Shown in pieces: positions 24,977 through 36,260 of a stretch of DNA of 64,000 nt. Origin of the DNA: Bryoerythrophyllum caledonicum (lineage: Eukaryota > Streptophyta > Bryopsida > Pottiales > Pottiaceae); assembly GCA_963971425.1 (NCBI GenBank), contig OZ020526.1, forward strand, positions 4,305,976-4,369,975, written 5' to 3'. Numbering within the stretch: the first letter of the stretch is position 1; every line of letters starts with the position of its first letter. The position numbers were made by a program, and so were the translations under genes. The notes beneath the pieces were generated by a model. The model did no database searches. It was given only the letters and a program-made list of their open reading frames with translations, and was not told the origin of the DNA.

Positions 24977-25922
24977 CAGTAGGGTGACATTCAAATTGGC
25001 GTTTGGGCAATTCCAGGGATGGTGTCCCACACTGCTGCCAACTTTGACGCCCTCCACAGGGCTGAAAAATTGTTCTTTTACCCTGAAATTTTGGGAACAG
25101 CATCACCTCTATGTTAAAAACATGCATACCAAATTTCAAGTCCAGAGGACTTATAAAACAAAAGATATTAAAAATTAACCACTATGGGGTAGCTGTGAGA
25201 AAAGTTTCTCAACCGCCAACTTTGACACCATCCCAAGGATTGAGGAAATTTTTTTGCCCATGGAATTTTTGGAGTGAGAACACCTTTATGTTGATTACAT
25301 GTGTGGAAATTTTCAAGTCCAAAAAATGCACAAAAAAAATCACATCCCAAATCTACCAACATGTGTAATTGTGAGAAAAAAAGGGAAAAACCATTTTACT
25401 ACTTCCAACTTTGACACCCTCCCTAGGATTGAGGGTTTGTTATTTCAACATGAAATTTTTGACACATGGTAACCTTTATGTTGATAACATGTGGGAAAAT
25501 TTTCAAGGCCAAAAAATGTATTCAAAAGAAGATATTCAAAATCTACTAACATGGGGGTTAGTTGTGAGAAAAGTTTCACAGCTGCCCACTTTGACACCCT
25601 CCCAAGAATTCAAAAAAATTTATTTGTCCATGAAATTTTGGGTATGAAGTCACCTTCACGTCAAATACAAGTGTGGAAAATTTCAAAATCCAAAAGATTT
25701 ACACAAAAAAACATATACCAAGTCTACCAACATGTATTGTTGTGACAAACAAAGGGGAAAGTTTACCACTACTTCCAACTTCAACACCCTTCCTAGGATT
25801 GAGTTTTTGTTGATACATAATGAAATTTTGGCCACAAGATCATCTCTATATTGGTAACATATGAGATAGATTTCAAAGCCAAAAGATGTATATACAAAAA
25901 AAAACTATTCCATATCTACCAA
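24977..25922 (+). repeat. Left terminal inverted repeat, built of about five ~180-bp units
   Basis: CAACTTTGACACCCTCC-like words recur at about 25039, 25217, 25408, 25579 and 25776 (spacing 171-197 bp). Each unit also carries a CCATGAAATTTTTGG-like word and a TCTACCAACATG-like word. The arm is therefore a tandem array of diverged units, perhaps repeated transposase-binding sites. Confidence 0.88.
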
Positions 25923-26707
25923 GATTTGTAACAATGAGAAACTATATTGAAGGGGCATATTGAGAATGTCAAATTATCTTCGACACCTCGTACTCTTCAT
26001 TGATTTTATTCATGTGACTAAGCTACCAAACATAAATGCATCTTGAAAAGATCAATGAAATCTACATGTAGAATTGCAGAGTTGTTTTGTGTAGAAGAAT
26101 CCACTTGTCATAAGGTTTGGTGTGCATTATGCACGTATGACGAGTTTTCTCCTCCAAATATCTGTTGAGCACTATGTAAAGGAAATGTTGTGTGTATTTT
26201 GTCATGTGATTTGTAATAGAGTGAATGTTGAGATGGTATTGAGAGTGAATGTTGAGATGGTATTGAGTGGACATATTAGATATGGGCTGAGTGTTGTTGA
26301 CTGATTGAGTAGACAAATCACATATGGGCTGATCCATTGAGTGGGCTATCACATATGGGCTGATTTATTGAGTGGATATATATTTTTTTTTTGTTGAATG
26401 TTGTTGACTAGTTTATTGAGTGTTGACGAATCACATGTGGCATGAGTATGTCCAAGAGTATTTTTTGGTTCACTCAATTGATGCACATGCCATGGTTATC
26501 ATCTAATGCACATGCCATGGTTATCACCTAATGCACATGCCAATGTGAGTGTTATGTTGTTGATTGATTTATTTAGTGCACATGCCATAAGTTGAGTCCT
26601 TTGTGTTTATTGAATTATATAATCCAATTGCCATAGGTTGAGTGTTATATTGATTACTTATTGAAGAGCATTTAGTATTGTATCAACATCATAAAAAATA
26701 GTCTATA
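25923..26707 (+). promoter_or_regulatory. Internal 5' region of the Tc1-like element
   Basis: Unique DNA between the left inverted repeat and the transposase ATG. It contains a duplicated word GTGAATGTTGAGATGGTATT (26220-26265) and repeated ATGCACATGCCATGGTTATC words (26480-26535). It presumably holds the transposase promoter; I cannot place a core promoter with confidence. Confidence 0.4.
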
Positions 26708-27715
26708 ATGGCAATTTCAGATGAAATCCGTGCTCGCATTATAGGTTTGAGTGAGGGAGGAAATACAGGAGTTCAAATTGCAGCTACTACTGGAGTTTCT
26801 GTTAGAACAGTTCAGAGGTTAGTAAAAACGTTTAAAGAAGATGGAACCTATAAGCGCAAACCTTGCGGTAGAAGTCATGCTAAAAAACTTAGTGAGAGAG
26901 ATGTGAATAATATTGTGCGTTATGCAAAAACTCATCGTCGTTCCTCGGTCTCAGAGATTACTAATATGTGCCGTACTCAAGTGTGTAGACGTACTATTCA
27001 AAGGGTATTACATAAAAGTGGTATTTTTAGTCGAATTGCAGTCAAAAAACCTTTCTTGACATCCCATCACATGTCTCAACGGTTAGCTTTTGCTCAGAAG
27101 TATCATGGATGGAGTCCAAAAGAGTGGGAGCGTATTGTTTGGACAGATGAATCTACTTTTGAGATTGGAAAAAGTTCTCGGCAAATTCATGTTTGGAGAA
27201 GTGCATATGAGCGTTATTCATCAAGTTGTATAGTTCCTACTTCTAAAAGTGGACGGACATCTTTGATGATTTGGGGTGCATTTGCTGGAGGACAAAAGTC
27301 ACAACTTGTCTTTGTGCCAAAAACTCAACGTTCTGCTAAAGATTTTGTTGAAGTCGTCTACGATGGCGAATTGATTCATTTCTTGAGTAGACTTCTAGAA
27401 GGAGTGCTAATGGAAGATGGTGCACTTGTTCATCGTAGCAAAACATGTGAAGAATGGAGACAAACCCACCAACTCGAAAAGCTCAATTGGCCTGCAAACT
27501 CTCCCGATCTCAATCCAATCGAGAATGTCTGGAGGATGCTAAAAGATGTTGTGCAACATGGCAAGGAATGCCCTAGAAACTTAGAAGTGATGAAGGTAGT
27601 TCTTGAAAAAGAGTGGAATTTGGTTAGTGGTACAAAGCTCCTTCAACTATGTCATTCTATGCCCTCAAGGTTACAAGGGGTGATTGATGCTAATGGAGGA
27701 CATACACGTTGGTAG
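26708..27715 (+). CDS. Tc1-like DD34E transposase, intact
   Basis: A 335-residue protein from an ATG at 26708, within the usual Tc1 size range. Residues 1-55 form a helix-turn-helix of paired type (IAATTGVSVRTVQRLVKTF); a second HTH follows at about 62-105. The catalytic domain has VWTDES (Asp147), MEDGALVHRS (Asp237) and SPDLNPIENVW (Glu272). The last two acidic residues are separated by 34 residues, so the triad is DD34E. That is the Tc1 signature, unlike the DD39D of ordinary plant mariner-like elements. No stop or frameshift is present. It would bind the inverted repeats and cut and paste the element at TA sites in the nucleus. The last codon (Trp) and the TAG stop lie inside the right inverted repeat. 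Plant-hosted Tc1 transposases are uncommon, so horizontal origin should be considered. Confidence 0.95.
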   Translation: MAISDEIRARIIGLSEGGNTGVQIAATTGVSVRTVQRLVKTFKEDGTYKRKPCGRSHAKKLSERDVNNIVRYAKTHRRSSVSEITNMCRTQVCRRTIQRVLHKSGIFSRIAVKKPFLTSHHMSQRLAFAQKYHGWSPKEWERIVWTDESTFEIGKSSRQIHVWRSAYERYSSSCIVPTSKSGRTSLMIWGAFAGGQKSQLVFVPKTQRSAKDFVEVVYDGELIHFLSRLLEGVLMEDGALVHRSKTCEEWRQTHQLEKLNWPANSPDLNPIENVWRMLKDVVQHGKECPRNLEVMKVVLEKEWNLVSGTKLLQLCHSMPSRLQGVIDANGGHTRW

Positions 27716-28654
27716 ATATGGAATAGTTTTTTTTTGTATATACATCTTTTGGCTTTGAAATCTATCTCATATGTTACCAATATAGAGATGATCTTGTGGC
27801 CAAAATTTCATTATGTATCAACAAAAACTCAATCCTAGGAAGGGTGTTGAAGTTGGAAGTAGTGGTAAACTTTCCCCTTTGTTTGTCACAACAATACATG
27901 TTGGTAGATTTGGTATATGTTTTTTTGTGTAAATCTTTTGGATTTTGAAATTTTCCACACTTGTATTTGACGTGAAGGTGACTTCATACCCAAAATTTCA
28001 TGGACAAATAAATTTTTTTGAATTCTTGGGAGGGTGTCAAAGTGGGCAGCTATGAAACTTTTCTCACAACTAACCCCCATGTTAGTAGATTTTGAATATC
28101 TTCTTTTGAATACATTTTTTGGCCTTGAAAATTTTCCCACATGTTATCAACATAAAGGTTACCATGTGTCAAAAATTTCATGTTGAAATAACAAACCCTC
28201 AATCCTAGGGAGGGTGTCAAAGTTGGAAGTAGTAAAATGGTTTTTCCCTTTTTTTCTCACAATTACACATGTTGGTAGATTTGGGATGTGATTTTTTTTG
28301 TGCATTTTTTGGACTTGAAAATTTCCACACATGTAATCAACATAAAGGTGTTCTCACTCCAAAAATTCCATGGGCAAAAAAATTTCCTCAATCCTTGGGA
28401 TGGTGTCAAAGTTGGCGGTTGAGAAACTTTTCTCACAGCTACCCCATAGTGGTTAATTTTTAATATCTTTTGTTTTATAAGTCCTCTGGACTTGAAATTT
28501 GGTATGCATGTTTTTAACATAGAGGTGATGCTGTTCCCAAAATTTCAGGGTAAAAGAACAATTTTTCAGCCCTGTGGAGGGCGTCAAAGTTGGCAGCAGT
28601 GTGGGACACCATCCCTGGAATTGCCCAAACGCCAATTTGAATGTCACCCTACTG
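27709..28654 (-). repeat. Right terminal inverted repeat of the Tc1-like element
   Basis: Inverse of 24977-25922, equal in length (946 bp), ending CACCCTACTG before TA. It begins with TTGGTAGATATGGAATAG, which contains the transposase stop codon. Confidence 0.92.
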
Positions 28655-28656
28655 TA

Positions 28657-30572
28657 CATACAAGGAACTCTCCTATAAAAATAATGGATGAAAAATAGTT
28701 GTTTACGTTGGTTATCATCCAACACTGTCATCCGAGAAGCCAATTTCTGGCTGCTTTGGCATTTGCCGTTTAAGGGTTAATTAAAATGCATTTCTCGATT
28801 AAACATCATTTCCTAATTGTAGTTGAGCACTGATGATATGATCATCACCATGGCACCTTCTACACAACTAGCACTCTTTTTCACTTGTTGAATGTTGTCC
28901 CTGGCTATATTTGAAGTGGCTACATTTGAGGATGGATGGCTTTCACCAGGTGCCCTCTCTCTTCAAAGAATTTGTAAATTATTTCATTAACGTGCCTTGT
29001 TGCATTCAAACAATAGAACCCACTTAGAGTACAAAAAGATGATATAAATGATGATTCACTCCCAGAGGAACGTGGGAGGGTCTTTGTCAAGTGAATAACT
29101 AATAAATCACAAGAGTAGTCAAATGCCTCGCACTCTACAAAGGGAGAATCAACGAGTTGAAGTAGTAAAAGAGAATGCGGAGCCTTTACTAATAATGAAC
29201 AATCACTTACAAGCAAAGATAATCACTAAACACTCTCAAATTCACTCACAAAGCTTGACTTGACAAAGACGTCAAGTCAAAGACATGTGCGGCGCTATAC
29301 GCACACACACACACAATCATAAGTGGATGGAAATCTTCCACAGATAAATGTGGTGCGCCGCCGTACGTCCTTAACCCCGTAGATTAGTAATAAACTAATC
29401 AATGTTAAAACACTACGATACGAGAGGCTCTCGACAACACGTTCCGTGACAATGTATTATCGGTCGTGTGATTGTCCGGTGCTGCCGTGGCTTCACTTCA
29501 AGTGGTTGATCATTGGCTAACCTCAATGCTGATCCTCCGTGCAGCGTTGTAGTGATTGTCGTTGTCTTGCGGATAGCTTACTTGCTTGATGTGTTGGTCG
29601 CTTGTTCCCTTGGTCTGTGCTAGAGCAGGTAAAGTGATGCGCCCGGAAGCTACAACTGCAATCAGGGATCCACCGTCGAAGGAATAAACTTTACGTTGAC
29701 ATCAAAATGTAGTTGCAGCAGATTAGGTGGTGGCCGTGGTTTTGGAAGAGTGGCTCCGAAGCAAAACTTTGCAAAGATCGCAAGATCCTTCAAACCCCAA
29801 CTTCCGAAACCTCCAAAATCCAGGTTGGATAACATTGCCAAGAAGCTTCCAAAACCTATTTCAAAGCTCACAAAACTCAAGTCCAAAAAACTCACAAAAT
29901 GAGTTTAAAAACTCCCCAAATCCTAGTTGGAACACTACTAACCGTAGTTGCAATGCTGAAAACCCTAATTGCAACTAGTTCTAATGCTGAAAACTCTAGT
30001 TGTAATGCTGAAAACCCTATTTGCAATGTTGAAAGTCCTAATTGCAACTAATTGCAACCTTGAAAATCCTAATTGCAACTATAAGTAATGCTAAAAATCC
30101 TAACTGCAACGCTGAAAATCCTAATTGTACTACCAAAATATACGAAACCATGTAAACACGCAATTAAGCAATTTTGCCCTCACCAAATAAAAGTGCACTT
30201 GGATACAACGGCGGCCATTGCGAACAAAAGTGTCAAAATTGCAAAAAAAAAAAAAATTTCAAAGAGAAAATATTTGAGCTTGTGCAACAATATTATGTAC
30301 AGTACAATCATGGTTGTTGATATTGGAAGTGATTTTTTGGCATTTTTAATTAATTTGTGGTGGCCCCTCGTTAATACTTGATAAATGTCTATTTAATATA
30401 GTTAAACAATATTTCAAAGATAGATTGTAAGGATTGTAGTCTACAATCAGGTGTAATCACAAAAAAAAACTTTATGCAAGGGTTGGCAGATGATTAAAAG
30501 ATATTCTACATTGTACATAGTGCATACAATGGTAGAAACAAAATGAAAATGCATGTCATGGTTTTAGCACCA
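28657..30572. other. Intergenic DNA, no gene seen
   Basis: No supportable gene. A short (CA)n run lies at about 29298-29315. The minus-strand open frame at 28920-29216 and the plus-strand one at 29727-29978 have no recognisable domain. A repeat of about 20-25 bp occupies 29930-30130. Confidence 0.5.
29930..30130. repeat. Imperfect tandem repeat of AATGCTGAAAACCCTAATTGCAAC-type units
   Basis: About eight diverged copies of a 20-25 bp unit combining GCTGAAAA, CCTAATTG and GCAACTA. The embedded AACCCTAA resembles plant telomere repeats, but the period is wrong for telomeric DNA. Confidence 0.7.
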
Positions 30573-30650
30573 ATAGTAAAAACATCTTCAATCTATAGGT
30601 AATCACCCTTAGAATATACTACTCTTATAGATTGAAGATGTTTTTACTAT
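30573..30650. repeat. Perfect 25-bp inverted repeat with 28-nt loop
   Basis: The arm 30573-30597 is the exact inverse of 30626-30650 (core AAAACATCTTCAATCTATA). The loop word CACCCTTAGAATATACTACT recurs just outside the hairpin at about 30669, so the locus is also a direct repeat. It may be a small foldback element or a partial duplication. Confidence 0.8.
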
Positions 30651-30749
30651 AACCCTATAGGATTACATCACCCTTAGAATATACTACTCTTACACATATA
30701 CTACATAGCAATTACCATACACAATTATACTCTCATAAAACCACACTAT

Positions 30750-33700
30750 CTACTCCATAGAATTTAGAGATGTTTGCAAACGATCGTCATCGATAGCTTT
30801 GGTTTGCATTGCAATATGTTGTAGTACGTAAGCCTTAGCTGATTGAAGAATGCGAATCCTGCTTTCAACCTGCACTCCGAATACATTGCGCTTTCTCCAT
30901 CCGCTGGCCCCAGACATGGTTCTTTCCGGTGTGTCTATCCATGAAAAAATGCATGCATCTTTCTCTACCCAACTATGGCTCTCCCCAAATGACTTCCACA
31001 ATGAATCCATGCAATTTGCATTCCTTTGTGTAGAAGACCCATGTCCATCAACAACCTCCCTTTGGGTGATGGGCCAATACCAACAAACCTTCATCTTAAG
31101 TCTCCATCGGTTTTTCCCTTCCTTAATCACTTTCCTTACATAGAATGGTACACCGCCTTCTATTTTTGCTCGATCAACACTCAAGGCTACAAATTGTCGA
31201 CAACAGATATTAGATTGTGGATTAAATGGTGGAAATGGGTTGTAATTACCTTCATACATTGCTCCCTCTTTGGCTTGTTCCTCAACATCATTGCGGTCTA
31301 TTTGTAGTGCCCTACGCACTGCTTGATTAGAAGGTCTTCCTCTACGAGGACCAAAGTATCCTCAAGCCACAACATTTGGAAGCATGGCTGCTACCTGCTC
31401 TACGACATTTATCTCGCAATTTTCTTCACTAGCACCATCCATTACACCCAAAGATTCACTCTCTGTAGGTTCGGTGTTGGTGAACTCTGAAGGCCAAAAC
31501 GGTGAGGAACGATGCTCATAGCTACGGTCTTTGTATGGAAATTCAGCTAAATAGAGTTTTAATCTTTTAGCCTCTACTTTGCCTCATGATTCTTGTCCCC
31601 ATGCTGCAATCTTTAAATCCACTTTTGTTTATATACAATGAAGTCATCCAACACCTTCAACTCCCGTTGGTCCGCTGCAAATACTTGCGCAAACTATGGT
31701 TGCTCATCCCTACTTGGCAACGATTTCAAAGTTTTCGTCCCTACCTCTGGTCTCCATGGATCCTTGCAATAATGCTTATATTGTACTCAAACCTCACGAG
31801 TCCCTTCTCAATTGTCCATATAGAATCGCATGTGGTGCGGAAATGTTATGCCTACTAGTGAATCCGGATCTATCAGTAAGTGAGGAGTTATGAACAATTT
31901 CCAATCCCATACATTCTCTAGCAGCCGGGCGCTAACAAATGCCTCCGTAGGAGATGTTTCTTGTTCAATAAGACTAATAATTTCCTTCAACGAGTCCACG
32001 TCCGACCTCTTCAACATATTTAATATACAACTGAAGCGTTGATCAATATCTTTGTGTGTATGGCCCACTATAAGAAAAGATAGTTCCATCTCCTGAAAAA
32101 ACCCCAATTCCACCAATGCAGCACATAGAGCAAATATATAAATGTTTTTGTTCTCGCTTGTACAGTTGTCCGCCTCGATTTGTAATCTTGGTGGCAAAAA
32201 GCCCTTCCTCCGTAATACATCTCTTATCACGTACAACAATGTACTCACAACTTGGTTGCTATCGTGTTTGTGGTGAGCCCCAAACCACACGTCGCAATAT
32301 AAACCAATCCCATGTACAAGAGCACGACACTGATGGGTCTTCACAAATAGGTGTTCAATGTTCTTTACAGTCTAACGCATCCTCGGTACCATGGTTGTGT
32401 TTTGGTCCATGCCATCCACAATGATGCACATGTACAACTCAAGGCTGATATATCACGACCTCTTGAATATCCAATAATGCCTACGTTCTTCCATCTGATT
32501 GCGCAGATGCAATATAAACAACTCCTTTATCTTTGTCCTTGCACCCCATGGGTGCTTCCCTCCATGGCACATTTATACTTTCAAAAATAATAGCACTTTG
32601 AGAATCTTGAGAATGGAGGTACCTAAACGTGGGGATACTTGATGCGCCACATCCTCCGGAACCAACTGATAGAAATAGTTCTCCATTCCAAATCTCTTGA
32701 CATCTTTGTTCACGTGATTGAATACATCAAATTTGGTTGTATTCATAGGAAGGAGAATAAGAGGCACCTCTTCATTGTCACTCTTACGGCAAATACAGCG
32801 ATGAGGTTGAGGACAACCAGCTTCATCAACAAACAATTTAAAGCAAGCCTCTGCCACAAACATTCTAGTGCTCTCTCTAATTGGATCTAAAAGGGTATTG
32901 CCATGAACCGATGTCACTCTTCCATATTTTAAAAAGTCCTTTAATTGCCTAAAGCGCCTCTATGAATATCCAACCCCAAGAGCGTAGCAAGCATTGCAAA
33001 CTTGTTTTCTATCTAGCTTTGTTACAAATTTGTCTCGACAAGTTCCTTCCGTCCTTGTGTAAAAAGAAACCAGCATCTGTCTCATCCAGGTACTTTGTAC
33101 TAAAAACTCATTAGCCCATGCATTGTATCGCATGTCCAATTGATACCTTGCTGGAACGTCCTTCAATCAATTCCATTTGCATCCTCCTTGTGCCATTGCA
33201 ATTTGCACGCTTCTAAGAGATACCTTAGATGGTGCAGCTACTGTCAATGATGGCTCTCTTGAATATCTCCTTCTCCTATTTTGCATAGAATAGGGACGAC
33301 GTATTGGTCTAACATAAGAAAATCCATCTACATGGGGCAAATCTTGGATGTTCGAGGGCGTAGGTTGGAAAAACGGCTAATTTTCATCTACGGCATTAGA
33401 AGCTTGATTACTGCGTCGAGACCTCTCGGTGGATCCTGGTGTGTTGATGAACTCAGAAAAATCAAATTTTGGGGCCATCATTTGTGTAGGCACTGTTTGT
33501 AATCCAACGTCACGATGGGCACTTGTAATATCAGGTTCTACAACCACTTTACATAGCAAAGACCGATGCCAACAAATGAACAAGCCCACACACATGCCAA
33601 GGCGTTCTTCTAAAATCTCTCCGGCCCAATGCAATGCATCATCTACCCTAGTGATACGCACCGCCACCTTGAATGGAAACAACTTCGACACATTCAATTC

Positions 33701-33973
33701 CATGTCACTTTTGAATGTAGGCTCACTGTTTGCTAAGCCTCCCACACCTCCCCTTTTAGAGATCAATTCTACTGCCCTTCCCAATTCAAATGTCATAATC
33801 CCAACAAATCTCTGTTGAATTTGTCTTGCACGTGCTGCTCGTACTAATCGGGCCTCAACAGAGCTATTGGAAAGCATATTATCCCTTTGGATGTGTGGCG
33901 GTATCAAAGGAGTCCGAATTGTGCGGCTCTCCATTATCACTATTAAAAAAATGGGAACATTATGGTTGCACAT
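30750..33973 (-). pseudogene. Broken DUF7869-like (transposase-like) gene
   Basis: Read from about 33973 down to 30750. The N-terminal segment (33973-33377) starts at MCNHN, or more likely at the internal MESRT, and is uncharacterised. The next part (33166-32960) has RDKF...VCNACYALGVGYS, a Cys-pair segment. Then 32917-32573 contains PHRCICRKS. The core (32450-31808) holds, across a frameshift near 32340, DGMDQ-like and then EADNCTSENKN and VGHTHKDIDQRFS. The order DGMDQ, DN..ENKN, GHTH.DIDQ matches the DUF7869 family as I remember it. That family is widespread in transposon-like genes of algae, oomycetes, bryophytes and animals. The tail (31319-30750) is Trp/Lys-rich. Several frames and stops are involved, so the gene is dead. 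I see no terminal repeats defining its element. Confidence 0.6.
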
Positions 33974-34156
33974 TAGTCAAAATACATGTACTAATTGTTA
34001 ACCTTCAAAGCACCATTCATCTGATAAAAGATATGTTTTCAAACACATACGCATTGTTCAAAATATGATGATGATATTGGGCCTTTTGATAAAACTCCTT
34101 TGAAATGAAAAAAATAAGAATTTGTAGAGTGTCAACTCCTTGCACAGTGTCTTTAA

Positions 34157-35095
34157 CCCCGAAGGTACCGTGATAGTTTTACACCAAAAACACTTCAAAA
34201 TTGTTGGATTCTAGTGCAATGAACAAAGAAGGAAACAAAACCTTGATTTTTAGTTCTGGCCGTAAGATCTCAATTAAGATTATCAAGTAATATACAAACA
34301 AAACTTCACAAACTTTGATCGCACGGATTGAAAGATCATAGTGTTTGAAGTCAAGCAAATGGTTCAAATTCTTCCATGCGTTTACTAGATCAGCAGACTT
34401 TGACTTCACTTGGTGTCAAATTTTTGCAATACACAAGGTCTAAATCCATTACTAGCTTGTTAAGCATGATGTTAGTTCCTTACACACCAATTTTTAGAGG
34501 TAGAGGACAAGTATAGCATATTCAAAACAACTGTGCAAGGAGTGGAGGTTCAAAATTTGTTAACTCACACTTTAGTTTTTTGTGAACTTAATATGTTTTA
34601 GATTGATAATCCAAATGGTCAATACAAAGGTTTACACCACATATTGTTGTGGAAAAGTTAAAAGTGAAAAATAAAAAGATATCTAGGTTTTATGTGGAAA
34701 AGAAGAAGTTTTTTTGGTACCTTGCCCAACAATGAGTGACAATGTGTGAAAATGTTTGACTTGGGTTGGTATGCTATATTTCACTAAAGACAAGAACTTA
34801 TTTTGGCAATATGAAGGAAAATAATATTACTTGCGAGTATTGAAAATCTCACATTCAATAGAGTGTCCTAGTAAAAGTTTTTGGAGGTGCCCAAAGTGCC
34901 CGCTCTCCCCATTTGATATTCAAAACCCTATAACTTTTTCATCAAATGTCCAATTTAGGAAAAAGTGTTTTTCCACTAAGGTCTTGATAATGCCTTTCTA
35001 TAGTGAATTTTCAAAGAGGAATGTTGGAAATTGACACCATAGAAACCTAACCAAACTTTCAAAAAGCCCATTTTGGACACTTGGTCCTTTAGGAA
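34157..35095. mobile_element. MITE, TTAA target site (piggyBac-like), ~940-bp family, copy 1
   Basis: The left end CCCCGAAGGTACCGTG is preceded by TTAA (34153-34156). The right end CTTGGTCCTTTAGGAA is followed by TTAA (35096-35099). The internal sequence aligns throughout with 54198-55141. No coding sequence is present. TTAA duplications with C-rich ends are characteristic of piggyBac elements. Confidence 0.78.
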
Positions 35096-35099
35096 TTAA

Positions 35100-36260
35100 A
35101 TATGCTACACCTCTTCTGCATCCCTAAGCATTGGTGTACAAGGAACTAATATCATTCTTGACATGATGGTAATGAATCTAGATCATGTATGATTCAAACT
35201 TTTGAAACCAAGTGAACTGAAACAAAGGGAATCCACTAAACCTAGGGAAGAAAATGAACGATATTGTCTACTTGCTATTACTGACACCATTGGAACTTGT
35301 TACAATTGCTAATAAAAGAAAGGGTTTGTACATCCACATATAAATTATTCTACAAACAACATAGTACAGAAGATCAATCAAGAATCAATCTTAAATTTGT
35401 ATAAAAATAATTGTTTACCTCAAGATACGTTGCAGGTGTTTGCGGTACACGCACCGATGTTTGATGGCGTTCAACATTGAATCACCATTCCGTCACTGTT
35501 GTTGGACATGTTTTTCAACTCTTCAAAGAAACCTACAAAACATGCATAAAATTTATATGGTAATTTGTTAAAACTATGTGATAAAAACCCCCAAGTATCT
35601 TCATATTACATATAGCCCAAAAATTAAATATAATATGTAAATAGTTTAAACATAAGGAGAAACAAAGAAAAAGGTCCAAAGTTCTAAATTTAAATCTGGA
35701 CTAATCAACTTGAGGCACAAGGTTCCAACATGGATATTAGATTTTTGTACAAATCCTAGAGGTTTCTTCTCATACCACTTTCTAAGGTGAGCTCTCTTGC
35801 AATCACAAGCTCAAAGCCACATGTGTGCGTTCATTACTTCATTTACTAATTTCTCTTAGCTTTGTGTGTGGTGTGTAGATTGGAGGAGGAAATTTGCGCT
35901 TTGAAGGAAATTTCGTGAACTTGATAAGCTTCACTGACTTTGTTTCAATGCTGAATAAGAATGAAGGAACTGAAAGTTCAGGTTTCTAATGATTAAATGT
36001 CAGTCAAAGGATAGTTACAATAGTGTAAGGTGAGCCGGTACCAATCTTTGAGCACACAAATGAAGACACCAACTTCACTATCTTCAAAAAATTTAATTCA
36101 ACAGAAGTTGAATGTTTACACATGATAAGAGTCAACAACTAGTGAGTGCAGCCTGCATGCTACTGAAATAGTGACACCGAAACCTCTAAGAACTGAAGCC
36201 ATGAGTGTAGCCCGTAGTATGGCACTAAATTTGTGAGCGCAGCTATACACATCAGCCCAC
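35100..36260. other. Intergenic DNA with an inverted fragment of the 940-bp MITE
   Basis: About 35120-35285 matches, in reverse, the left half of the adjacent MITE family (AAGGAACTAATATCAT and GAAGAAAATGAACGAT words). Beyond that the DNA is AT-rich with no supportable gene. Confidence 0.5.

Larger units (their letters stand above)
24977..28654 (+). mobile_element. Tc1-like (DD34E) transposon with 946-bp terminal inverted repeats
   Basis: The element starts CAGTAGGGTGACATTCAAAT and ends with the exact inverse. TA flanks it (24975-24976 and 28655-28656). The inverted repeats run 24977-25922 and 27709-28654, both 946 bp, and look almost identical wherever I compared them (only a few mismatches in the translated segments). 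The single gene is an intact transposase (26708-27715). Such long, nearly identical arms with an intact gene indicate recent transposition. It sits directly against the older related element, sharing one TA. Confidence 0.93.

Noticed and set aside
29930..30130. Telomere-like AACCCTAA repeats
   Set aside because: Period is 20-25 bp and the heptamer TTTAGGG is not iterated; ordinary tandem repeat.
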